Below are positions 1 to 6,173 of a stretch of 8,568 nt of DNA, in pieces (position 1 is the stretch's first letter; every line of letters starts with the position of its first letter). The stretch covers positions 67,606-76,173 of the forward strand of contig DLSX01000178.1 of the NCBI GenBank assembly GCA_002500765.1. The letters run 5' to 3'. The notes below the pieces were generated by a model. That model searched no databases. It saw only the letters and a program-made list of their open reading frames with translations, and was not told the DNA's origin. The DNA is from Neorhizobium sp. UBA7851. Its GTDB lineage: Bacteria; Pseudomonadota; Alphaproteobacteria; Rhizobiales; Rhizobiaceae. The position numbers and the translations under genes were made by a program.

Positions 1-118
1 GGGGAGAGGGGACGTGCCCTGCTTACGTCTTGAGAGTTGTCCCGGCAATGTTGCGGCACACGCCCTTCTCCCCGTATACGGGGAGAAGGTGCCGGCAGGC
101 GGATGAGGGGCATCGCTG
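1..118. repeat. RIME-like intergenic palindromic repeat
   Basis: Non-coding stretch downstream of the minus-strand GH15 gene. Positions 64-89 form a perfect 26-bp palindrome centred on GTATAC, with arms CCTTCTCCCC and GGGGAGAAGG. It is followed by a GCCGGC-containing, G-rich segment (91-117). The first 11 bases (GGGGAGAGGGG) resemble the right arm of a second such palindrome cut by the window edge. This layout, with paired CTTCTCCCC/GGGGAGAAG arms followed by GCCGGCAGGCGGATGAGGGG, is typical of the intergenic mosaic elements (RIME) scattered through Rhizobiaceae genomes. The palindrome is seen directly; the family assignment is from memory. No T-run follows it on either strand, so a classic intrinsic terminator for the GH15 gene is not supported, although the transcript would form a strong hairpin. 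Confidence 0.6.
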
Positions 119-126
119 GCGCCCAC

Positions 127-1986
127 TCAAGGTCGCCATTCCCTGAACTTTCCGTCCAGCGCGCCGTCGAGATAGAAGGCGGCGCTGATCAGGGCGAGGT
201 GGGTGAGGGCCTGGGGGAAGCTTCCGAGGAACTCGCCGCGTGGATCGAATTCTTCGGCATAGAGCTGCAGGTGGTTGCCGAAGAGCAGCAGCTTTTCCAT
301 GTTGATCTCGGCTTCCTGCAATCGACCCGCACGGGCGAGGCATTCCACATACCAGAATGAGCAGGCGCCGAAAAAGCCTTCCCGACCATCCAGGCCGTCC
401 TGCCATTTGTAGCGCATGACGAGGCTGTCATCGGCGAGTTCGCGCGAAATCGCATCGAGTGTCGCCAGCCATTTTGGATCGGTTGCACTGGTGAAGCGCA
501 CCAGCGGCATCATCAGCATCGAGGCGTCCAGTTGCGTGCCGCCCTTGGCATGGACGAAATGGCCGTGTTTCTCGTTCCAGAAATTTTTCCAGATATCCTC
601 GGTGATGGCATTGCGCACCTCGACCCAGCGGCCGAAGGGGGCGGCGAGGGAGCGTTTCTGGGCAAGACGTAAGGCGCGGTCGACTGCGACCCAGCACATG
701 AGGCGGGAATGCAGATGCTCCTGCGGTTCGCTACGGGCCTCCCATATGCCAGCATCCGGCTCCTGCCAGACGTCACAGACGTGATCGACGACATTGCGGA
801 CGCTCAGCCAGTTCTCATGCGAGATCGAGCCGCCATACTTGTTGCTGATATAGATGGAATCGAGCAATTCGCCATAAATGTCGAGCTGGGTCTGGCCGGC
901 CGCATCATTGCCGATCCTCACCGGTCGTGCGTCGCCATAACCGCAGAGATGATCGAGCGATTGCTCTCGTGCCACCCTCGAGCCGTCGAGATTGTACATG
1001 ATCTGGACATTGCCATCTGAGCGGTCGGTCCGCTCGCTGATCCAGCGGCCGAAGGCATTGGCTTCATCGAGATAGCCGAGCCGCATCAACGCGTAGATCG
1101 AGAAGGAAGCGTCACGGATCCATGTGGCGCGGTAATCCCAGTTGCGCTCGCCGCCGGGAGCCTCAGGCAAACCGAAGGTTCCTGCCGCGGCGATGGAGCC
1201 GAATTCGGCGGAGGTCAGCATTTTCAGGGCGAGAGCAGAGCGGGTGACGGATGAACGCCAACGGCCGCGATAGGTCGATTTCTTTGCCCAGCCCTGCCAG
1301 TATGCGTTGGTTTCGCGAAGCATGGCATCGATCGTCTGTGTATCCGGCGCATGCCGCGTCTCGTCGCCGTCCAGGGTAAAGTCGACGGATTCGCCGCCCT
1401 CCAGTGTAAATTCAGCAAAGGCAGCGCCATGCTGTGTGTGGAACTCGACGGCACCCGACAGGCGAAGCGTGAAGTCTCCGCAATGAAAAAGGACGTGGTT
1501 CTTGCCCGTTCTCACGGTCGGCGTCTTGCGTGCATAATCGAAGCGGGGCCAGCATTTGAGCCTGAATGTTACTCTGCCGCGCGAAACGGAGACACGCCGT
1601 ACCAGCGAAGAGGGTTCGTCCTGCTGCCGTGGCAACGGCATGAAGTCGATGACTTCGGCGCTGTCGCTGCTGCCGAGCCAACGGGTCAGCAGGACATTGC
1701 TTTCAGGTATGTACATCTGCAGATGGCGGGCGCCGTCGATCTGTGGCGTCAATTCGAAAGCGCCGCCGTTGTCCGGGTCGAGGAGGGCAGCGAAAACGCT
1801 CGGGCTGTCGAGGTTCGGCCAGCAAAGATAATCGAGTGTGAAATCCTTGGCGACCAGCGCGACCGTGCGCATGTTTCCGATGGCGCCGTGTTCGGCGATG
1901 GGGCGGGGGACATCGACGGTTTTTACGATCGATTTGCCCGCATCGTCTTTCAAGTGCTTCAAGGCCGGTCCTTTCGCGTTGTGCAT
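127..1986 (-). CDS. Glycoside hydrolase family 15 (glucoamylase/trehalase-like) protein
   Basis: Probably a cytoplasmic inverting alpha-glucosidase of family GH15, which acts on alpha-glucans, oligosaccharides or trehalose; the substrate cannot be read from the sequence. In the 619-residue form, the N-terminal beta-sandwich region carries RPIAEHGAIGNMRTVALV and LDYLCWPNLDSPS (about 28-62), the usual GH15 opening. The (alpha/alpha)6 catalytic domain has NWDYRATWIRDA (282-293), GIWEAR (413-418, with the expected general acid E416), DGREGFFGACSFW (with the expected general base E536) and the terminal EEFDPRGEFLGSFPQALTHL. No signal peptide is visible. Length is normal for bacterial GH15 (about 600). 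The start was placed at ATG 1984-1986, just ahead of the conserved region. A TTG at 2047-2049 would add 21 residues, and neither has a strong ribosome binding site. It is divergent from the outer membrane protein gene. Family assignment is firm; trehalase versus glucoamylase activity is open. Confidence 0.9.
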   Translation of the reverse strand: MHNAKGPALKHLKDDAGKSIVKTVDVPRPIAEHGAIGNMRTVALVAKDFTLDYLCWPNLDSPSVFAALLDPDNGGAFELTPQIDGARHLQMYIPESNVLLTRWLGSSDSAEVIDFMPLPRQQDEPSSLVRRVSVSRGRVTFRLKCWPRFDYARKTPTVRTGKNHVLFHCGDFTLRLSGAVEFHTQHGAAFAEFTLEGGESVDFTLDGDETRHAPDTQTIDAMLRETNAYWQGWAKKSTYRGRWRSSVTRSALALKMLTSAEFGSIAAAGTFGLPEAPGGERNWDYRATWIRDASFSIYALMRLGYLDEANAFGRWISERTDRSDGNVQIMYNLDGSRVAREQSLDHLCGYGDARPVRIGNDAAGQTQLDIYGELLDSIYISNKYGGSISHENWLSVRNVVDHVCDVWQEPDAGIWEARSEPQEHLHSRLMCWVAVDRALRLAQKRSLAAPFGRWVEVRNAITEDIWKNFWNEKHGHFVHAKGGTQLDASMLMMPLVRFTSATDPKWLATLDAISRELADDSLVMRYKWQDGLDGREGFFGACSFWYVECLARAGRLQEAEINMEKLLLFGNHLQLYAEEFDPRGEFLGSFPQALTHLALISAAFYLDGALDGKFREWRP

Positions 1987-2093
1987 GTCAACGCCGGAAA
2001 AGGATATCGGCTCCAATGGTGTGATGCTGAACTTTACGTGAGCGGCCAAGTAACGGACATGTCCCGCAATGAAGCGGAACGGTAAACGGCTAT

Positions 2094-2112
2094 GGTTAAG
2101 TGGGGCTTAACC
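2094..2112. promoter_or_regulatory. CtrA-like binding site (TTAA-N7-TTAAC), symmetrical
   Basis: The sequence GGTTAAGTGGGGCTTAACC is a perfect inverted repeat of 7 bp with a 5-bp spacer. Read on either strand it gives TTAA, exactly 7 bases, then TTAACC, matching the consensus of the alphaproteobacterial cell-cycle regulator CtrA (TTAA-N7-TTAAC). It lies about 80 bp upstream of the outer membrane protein start and about 107 bp upstream of the GH15 start, so it could serve either gene. CtrA control of outer membrane protein genes is known in related Brucella. The match is seen in the sequence; binding is inferred. Confidence 0.55.
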
Positions 2113-2179
2113 TTTATCATTCATTCTCCATGCCAAATAGGGTGGTCGTGCAGGTGGCACGCCATGCATGATGAAGCTT

Positions 2180-2186
2180 GGAGAAG
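2180..2186 (+). promoter_or_regulatory. Ribosome binding site deciding the outer membrane protein start
   Basis: GGAGAAG lies 5 bases ahead of ATG 2192-2194. In-frame ATG codons at 2168 and 2171 lie upstream of this site and would place it inside the coding region. The signal peptide also begins properly at 2192, so that start is preferred. Confidence 0.75.
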
Positions 2187-2191
2187 CGAAC

Positions 2192-3031
2192 ATGAAGATG
2201 CGCCTTGCAGCGACGGTTGCTGCCGCAATGCTGTCGGCTGGCGTTGCCCAGTCGGCAGATCTCTATCAGCCCCAGCCCGCACCGCTCATGGACGCACCGG
2301 AGGTCACGGTGCAGGAGGCGAGCGGCTGGTACCTGCGCGGTGACGTGGGATATTCGTTCAACCGGCTGCGCGGCGCGAACTTCTACCAGGGCGGCTCCTC
2401 GGCAAACGAGGTGGATTTCGATTCCACCGATATCGATGACAGCTTCCTCGTCGGCGGCGGTGTCGGTTACCAGATCAACAACTACCTTCGCACCGACCTG
2501 ACGCTCGACTACCTGTCGAAGACCGACTTCCGCGGTTCGACCTCCGGTGGCTGCGGTACGATCCCAGGCAATTGCGTCTCGGACGATCGCTCATCCTTCT
2601 CGGCCTATAGCCTGATGGCCAATGTCTATGTCGATCTGGGCACTTACGCGTATTTCACGCCATATGTCGGCGCAGGCTTCGGCGCCTCCTACGTGAAGTG
2701 GGACAAGCTGCGGAACACTTCCTGCTCGGTCACCGACCCGACGGATTGCGATCCGTCGTCGGATCATGGCGGCAAGGGCAAATGGCGTGCGACCGCTGCC
2801 CTGATGGCCGGTGCGACGATCGATGTCACCTGCAACCTCAAGGCGGATGTCGGCTATCGCTTCCGTTACATCGACGGCGGCAACATGTTCGGTTACGCCA
2901 ATTCCGGCGGCCCCGGCCGCGACAAGGGCATCTACAGCCACGAAGCCCGCGTCGGTGCCCGTTACATGTTCAACAACAATTGCGAACCGGCCGCCTACGA
3001 GCCGGAACCTCAGCCAATCGTCTACAAGTAA
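2192..3031 (+). CDS. Outer membrane beta-barrel protein (Omp25/Omp31-like)
   Basis: A 279-residue exported protein. Residues 1-22 are a typical Sec signal peptide (MKMR, hydrophobic AATVAAAMLSAGVA, then QSA), with cleavage expected near residue 21-22. The mature part has alternating amphipathic strands such as GWYLRGDVGYSFN (45-57), SFLVGGGVGYQINNYLRTDLTLDY (84-107), YFTPYVGAGFGASYV (154-168), KADVGYRFRYID (217-228) and SHEARVGARYMF (249-260). This is the pattern of the small porin-like barrels (OMP_b-brl superfamily) abundant in Rhizobiales, which hold the outer membrane and envelope together. Unusual points: six cysteines (121, 128, 178, 186, 214, 264), four of them paired in two predicted surface loops, and a 19-residue Pro/Glu-rich tail after the last strand ending in Lys rather than the usual terminal Phe. 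It is a single-gene unit with its own terminator and a CtrA-like box upstream. Family level is fairly sure; the exact physiological role is unknown. Confidence 0.88.
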   Translation: MKMRLAATVAAAMLSAGVAQSADLYQPQPAPLMDAPEVTVQEASGWYLRGDVGYSFNRLRGANFYQGGSSANEVDFDSTDIDDSFLVGGGVGYQINNYLRTDLTLDYLSKTDFRGSTSGGCGTIPGNCVSDDRSSFSAYSLMANVYVDLGTYAYFTPYVGAGFGASYVKWDKLRNTSCSVTDPTDCDPSSDHGGKGKWRATAALMAGATIDVTCNLKADVGYRFRYIDGGNMFGYANSGGPGRDKGIYSHEARVGARYMFNNNCEPAAYEPEPQPIVYK

Positions 3032-3048
3032 GCTCAATACATTCCGTC

Positions 3049-3073
3049 AAAGCCGCCTTCGGGCGGCTTTTTT
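3049..3073 (+). terminator. Rho-independent terminator of the outer membrane protein gene
   Basis: Stem AGCCGCC (3051-3057), loop TTCG, stem GGCGGCT (3062-3068), extended by two A-T pairs, followed by a run of six T (3068-3073). It begins 17 bases after the stop codon. This textbook intrinsic terminator insulates serC from the upstream gene, so serC should have its own promoter in 3074-3127. Confidence 0.92.
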
Positions 3074-3127
3074 ACGTTTGGCCATATTGCGACCTCTACT
3101 GATGTAGCGATGACGCTTCCGAAACAA

Positions 3128-3232
3128 ATTTCTTTCGGCGGCGACGTGACCCGCTTGACTGTGAAGCGAGAGAAATATATCCCCGACGGCGGGACACCTC
3201 TCCCCAACGAGAGGCTAATTACCTGGAAGGGT
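3128..3232 (+). ncRNA. Structured serC 5' leader (candidate serC RNA motif)
   Basis: The leader can form several helices. An outer stem pairs 3128-3135 with 3169-3176 (ATTTCTTT with AGAGAAAT; one G-U). Inside it is a hairpin CGCTT/AAGCG (3152-3156 with 3164-3168). Two small hairpins follow: CCCG/CGGG (3182-3185 with 3190-3193) and CCTCTC/GAGAGG (3197-3202 with 3209-3214). A cis-regulatory RNA candidate called the serC motif has been described upstream of serC in alphaproteobacteria, and position and lineage fit it. I could not align this sequence to that consensus. The last hairpin competes with pairing to the ribosome binding site. Ligand, if any, is unknown. Confidence 0.5.
3225..3230 (+). 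promoter_or_regulatory. Ribosome binding site of serC
   Basis: GGAAGG, 8 bases before ATG 3239-3241. It supports this start over the in-frame ATG at 3110, which lacks a good site and would translate through the structured leader. Confidence 0.7.
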
Positions 3233-3238
3233 ATACAT

Positions 3239-4420
3239 ATGGCCAATGGCACCGCGAAGCCGGACGTACGTCCGAATAATGCTCATTTTTCTTCTGGCCC
3301 CTGCTCGAAGCGCCCCGGTTGGTCGCTCGACGCTCTCTCCGATGCCCCGCTCGGTCGTTCGCACCGGGCCAAGGTTGGCAAGGACAAGCTGGCACAGGCC
3401 ATCAATCTCACCCGTGAAATTCTGAACGTACCGGCGGATTATCGCATCGGCATCGTTCCCGCTTCCGATACCGGTGCTGTCGAAATGGCGCTCTGGTCGC
3501 TGCTCGGCGAGCGCGGCGTCGACATGCTTGCCTGGGAAAGCTTTGGTGCCGGCTGGGTCACCGATGTCGTCAAGCAGCTGAAGCTCAAGGATGTTCGCAA
3601 GTTCGAGGCCGATTACGGTCTTCTTCCGAACCTCGCCGAAGTCGATTTCGATCGTGACGTCGTCTTCACCTGGAACGGCACGACATCCGGCGTTCGCGTT
3701 CCCAATGCCGATTTCATCCCGGCAGATCGCAAGGGCCTGACTATCTGCGACGCCACCTCGGCTGCCTTTGCGCAGGATATGGACTTCGCTAAACTCGACG
3801 TCGTCACCTTCTCCTGGCAGAAGGTTCTGGGCGGCGAGGGCGGTCACGGCATGATCATCCTGTCGCCGCGCGCTGTCGAGCGTCTGACGACCTATGTCCC
3901 GGCTTGGCCGCTGCCGAAGATCTTCCGCATGACCTCGGGCGGCAAGCTGTCGGAAGGCATATTCAAGGGCGAAACGATCAACACGCCTTCTATGCTCTGC
4001 GTCGAGGACTATATCGACGCGCTGGAATGGGCAAAGACGGTCGGCGGTCTAAAGGGCCTGATCGCCCGTGCCGATGCTAACGCAAAGGTCATCTTCGATT
4101 TCGTAGAAGCCAATGACTGGATCGCCAACCTCGCGCAGGTCGACGAGACCCGTTCCAACACGTCCGTCTGCCTGAAGATTGTCGATCCGCAGGTTGCTGC
4201 TCTCGATTCAGACGCGCAGGCTGCTTTCGCCAAAGGCGTCACGTCCATCCTCGAAAAGGAAGGCGTTGCCCTCGACGTCGGCGCTTATCGCGATGCGCCG
4301 TCCGGTCTTCGTATCTGGGCCGGCGCCACGATCGAAACGGCCGATATGGCCGCCCTGATGCCGTGGCTGGCTTATGCGTTCGAAACGCAGAAGGCCGCAC
4401 TTTCCAAGGCTGCTGCTTGA
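3239..4420 (+). CDS. serC: Phosphoserine aminotransferase
   Basis: A 393-residue cytoplasmic PLP enzyme that converts 3-phosphohydroxypyruvate and glutamate to O-phosphoserine and 2-oxoglutarate, the second step of serine synthesis; the family can also act in pyridoxal phosphate synthesis. It opens with KPDVRPNNAHFSSGPCSKRPGW (7-28), characteristic of the alphaproteobacterial SerC type. The aspartate of ICDATSAAF (D171) fits the residue that contacts the PLP pyridine nitrogen, and FSWQKVLGGEGGHG (191-204) supplies the Schiff-base lysine K195. FKGETINTPSML (242-253) and SGLRIWAGATI (355-365) are further conserved segments. Length matches the family (about 390). The start is set by GGAAGG and by the N-terminal family pattern. 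It is the first gene of the serC-serA operon, preceded by a structured leader and followed after 79 bases by serA. Nothing in the gene looks damaged. Confidence 0.96.
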   Translation: MANGTAKPDVRPNNAHFSSGPCSKRPGWSLDALSDAPLGRSHRAKVGKDKLAQAINLTREILNVPADYRIGIVPASDTGAVEMALWSLLGERGVDMLAWESFGAGWVTDVVKQLKLKDVRKFEADYGLLPNLAEVDFDRDVVFTWNGTTSGVRVPNADFIPADRKGLTICDATSAAFAQDMDFAKLDVVTFSWQKVLGGEGGHGMIILSPRAVERLTTYVPAWPLPKIFRMTSGGKLSEGIFKGETINTPSMLCVEDYIDALEWAKTVGGLKGLIARADANAKVIFDFVEANDWIANLAQVDETRSNTSVCLKIVDPQVAALDSDAQAAFAKGVTSILEKEGVALDVGAYRDAPSGLRIWAGATIETADMAALMPWLAYAFETQKAALSKAAA

Positions 4421-4429
4421 TTTGATTTC

Positions 4430-4455
4430 CGGTCCCACGAATGTGGGACCGTTTT
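4430..4455 (+). terminator. Terminator-like hairpin between serC and serA
   Basis: Stem CGGTCCCAC (4430-4438), loop GAAT, stem GTGGGACCG (4443-4451), a perfect 9-bp helix followed by TTTT (4452-4455). The T-run is short, so it is probably a partial terminator or an RNA stability element that sets the serC:serA ratio. No separate serA promoter is obvious in the remaining 44 bases. Confidence 0.6.
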
Positions 4456-4486
4456 ATCCCCGCATTCAGAGACTGAACCCTTTATC

Positions 4487-4491
4487 AGGAG
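4487..4491 (+). promoter_or_regulatory. Ribosome binding site of serA
   Basis: AGGAG with 8 bases to ATG 4500-4502. It fixes the serA start at the point where the family sequence MAPRVLVSDELSE begins; the open frame upstream through the intercistronic hairpin is not coding. Confidence 0.85.
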
Positions 4492-4499
4492 CCCATTCC

Positions 4500-6095
4500 A
4501 TGGCACCTCGCGTACTCGTATCCGACGAACTGTCTGAAACCGCCGTCCAGATCTTCCGCGATCGCGGCGTAGACGTCGATTTCCAGCCGAAGCTCGGCAA
4601 GGACAAGGACAAGCTTGCCGAAATCATCGGCAATTACGATGGTCTCGCCATCCGCTCGGCCACCAAGGCGACGGAAAAGCTGATCGCCGCTGCGACCAAC
4701 CTCAAGGTCATCGGCCGCGCCGGTATCGGCGTCGATAACGTCGATATTCCGGCGGCTTCCAAGCGCGGTATCATTGTCATGAACACCCCGTTCGGCAACT
4801 CAATCACCACGGCCGAACACGCCATTGCTTTGATGTTCGCCGTTGCCCGCCAGTTGCCGGCGGCCGATGCTTCCACGCAGGCCGGCAAGTGGGAAAAGTC
4901 GAAATTCATGGGTGTCGAAATCACCGGCAAGGTTCTCGGCGTCATCGGTGCCGGCAATATCGGCGGCATCGTCTGCAAGAAGGCGATCGGCCTCGGCATG
5001 CATGTCATCGCTTACGATCCCTTCCTCTCGGTTGAACGCGCGCAGGAAATGGGCGTCGAAAAGGTCGAGCTGGAAGAACTTCTGCCGCGTGCCGATTTCA
5101 TCACCCTGCACGTGCCGATGACCGACAAGACCCGCGGCATCTTGGGTGCCGAAAACCTCGCCAAGACCAAGAAGGGCGTGCGCATCGTCAACTGCGCCCG
5201 TGGTGGTCTGGTCGATGAGGCGGCCCTTGCCGAAGCGATCAAGTCGGGCCATGTCGCCGGCGCCGGTTTCGACGTCTTTGAAATCGAGCCTGCAACGGAA
5301 AGCCCGCTGTTCGGCCTCGAAAACGTCGTCTGCACGCCGCACCTGGGCGCCTCCACCACGGAAGCTCAGGAAAACGTCGCCCTGCAGGTCGCCGAGCAGA
5401 TGTCGGACTACCTCGTCAAGGGTGCCGTCTCCAACGCCATCAACATGCCGTCGATCACCGCCGAAGAAGCGCCGATCCTGAAGCCGTTCATTCGTCTCGC
5501 AGACGTTCTCGGCGCATTCGTCGGCCAGGTTTCGGACGATCCGATCAAGGAAATCGAGATCCTGTTCGACGGCCAGACGGCCAGCATGAACACCCGTGCG
5601 CTGACGTCTGCGCTGCTCGCCGGCCTGATCCGCAACCAGGTTGCCGACGTCAACATGGTTTCGGCCCCGATCATGATCAAGGAAAAGGGCATCGTCCTTT
5701 CCGAAGTGAAGCGTGACAAGACGGGCGTTTATGACGGTTACATCAAGCTGACGGTGAAGACCGACAAGCAGACCCGTTCGGTTGCCGGCACGGTCTTCTC
5801 GGATGGCAAGCCGCGCTTCATCCAGATCAAGGGCATCAACATGGATGCCGATGTCGGTGCCAACATGGTCTATATCTCCAACACCGACGTTCCCGGCATG
5901 ATCGGCTTCATGGGCACGACGCTCGGTAACGCGGGCGTCAACATCGCCAACTTCCAGCTCGGCCGCGAGAAGGAAGCCGGTGACGCCATCGCGCTTCTTT
6001 ATGTCGATGCACCGGTTTCGGAAGAGGTGCTGGCGCAGCTGACGGCCAACCCGGCAATCCGCCAAGCCCGCCCGCTGGTTTTCAACGTCGAGTAA
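4500..6095 (+). CDS. serA: D-3-phosphoglycerate dehydrogenase
   Basis: A 531-residue cytoplasmic enzyme that oxidises 3-phosphoglycerate with NAD to 3-phosphohydroxypyruvate, the committed step of serine synthesis. It is the long form of the family, similar in build to the mycobacterial enzyme. N- and C-parts of the substrate domain flank a Rossmann fold with GAGNIG (150-155). The catalytic trio expected for D-2-hydroxyacid dehydrogenases is present: R234 in NCARGGLVDE, E263 in DVFEIEP, and H281 in CTPHLGAST. Residues about 315-450 form the intervening (ASB) domain (ANQVADVN-like segment at 380-386). Residues about 453-531 form a C-terminal ACT domain (MVYISNTDVPGMIGFMGTTLG...), the usual site of serine feedback inhibition. 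It follows serC by 79 bases and supplies the SerC substrate, so co-transcription is likely. No anomalies are seen. Confidence 0.97.
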   Translation: MAPRVLVSDELSETAVQIFRDRGVDVDFQPKLGKDKDKLAEIIGNYDGLAIRSATKATEKLIAAATNLKVIGRAGIGVDNVDIPAASKRGIIVMNTPFGNSITTAEHAIALMFAVARQLPAADASTQAGKWEKSKFMGVEITGKVLGVIGAGNIGGIVCKKAIGLGMHVIAYDPFLSVERAQEMGVEKVELEELLPRADFITLHVPMTDKTRGILGAENLAKTKKGVRIVNCARGGLVDEAALAEAIKSGHVAGAGFDVFEIEPATESPLFGLENVVCTPHLGASTTEAQENVALQVAEQMSDYLVKGAVSNAINMPSITAEEAPILKPFIRLADVLGAFVGQVSDDPIKEIEILFDGQTASMNTRALTSALLAGLIRNQVADVNMVSAPIMIKEKGIVLSEVKRDKTGVYDGYIKLTVKTDKQTRSVAGTVFSDGKPRFIQIKGINMDADVGANMVYISNTDVPGMIGFMGTTLGNAGVNIANFQLGREKEAGDAIALLYVDAPVSEEVLAQLTANPAIRQARPLVFNVE

Positions 6096-6140
6096 TTCGG
6101 CGCAAACGAATAAAAGCAAGAACCTCTGAGGGGTGAAAGG

Positions 6141-6167
6141 AAGGTCCGGTGCATCGCGCCGGGCCTT
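6141..6167. terminator. Hairpin between convergent serA and LysR genes, probable shared terminator
   Basis: AAGGTCCGG (6141-6149) pairs with CCGGGCCTT (6159-6167), 9 bp with one G-U, loop of 9. On the plus strand it runs into CTTTCTG; on the minus strand into CTTCCTTTC. Both tails are pyrimidine-rich but lack long T-runs, so it may terminate weakly in both directions. Confidence 0.5.
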
Positions 6168-6173
6168 TCTGCG

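Noticed and set aside
1351..2085. A 244-codon plus-strand frame opposite the GH15 gene
   Set aside because: It is antisense to the well-supported GH15 gene and has no recognisable domain or ribosome binding site.
3078..3106. TTGGCC-N17-GATGTA as a serC promoter
   Set aside because: Spacing is right, but the -10 half matches only two of six consensus bases, so it was not listed as a feature.
3110..3238. A 43-residue N-terminal extension of SerC starting at ATG 3110
   Set aside because: It would translate through the structured leader, has no family similarity and lacks a good ribosome binding site; ATG 3239 has GGAAGG and matches the family start.
4800..6119. A 439-codon open frame on the minus strand opposite serA
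   Set aside because: It lies almost wholly antisense to serA, whose motifs are intact. Its product is rich in Asp, Arg, Val and His with no recognisable domain, the pattern expected from the complement of a high-GC gene.
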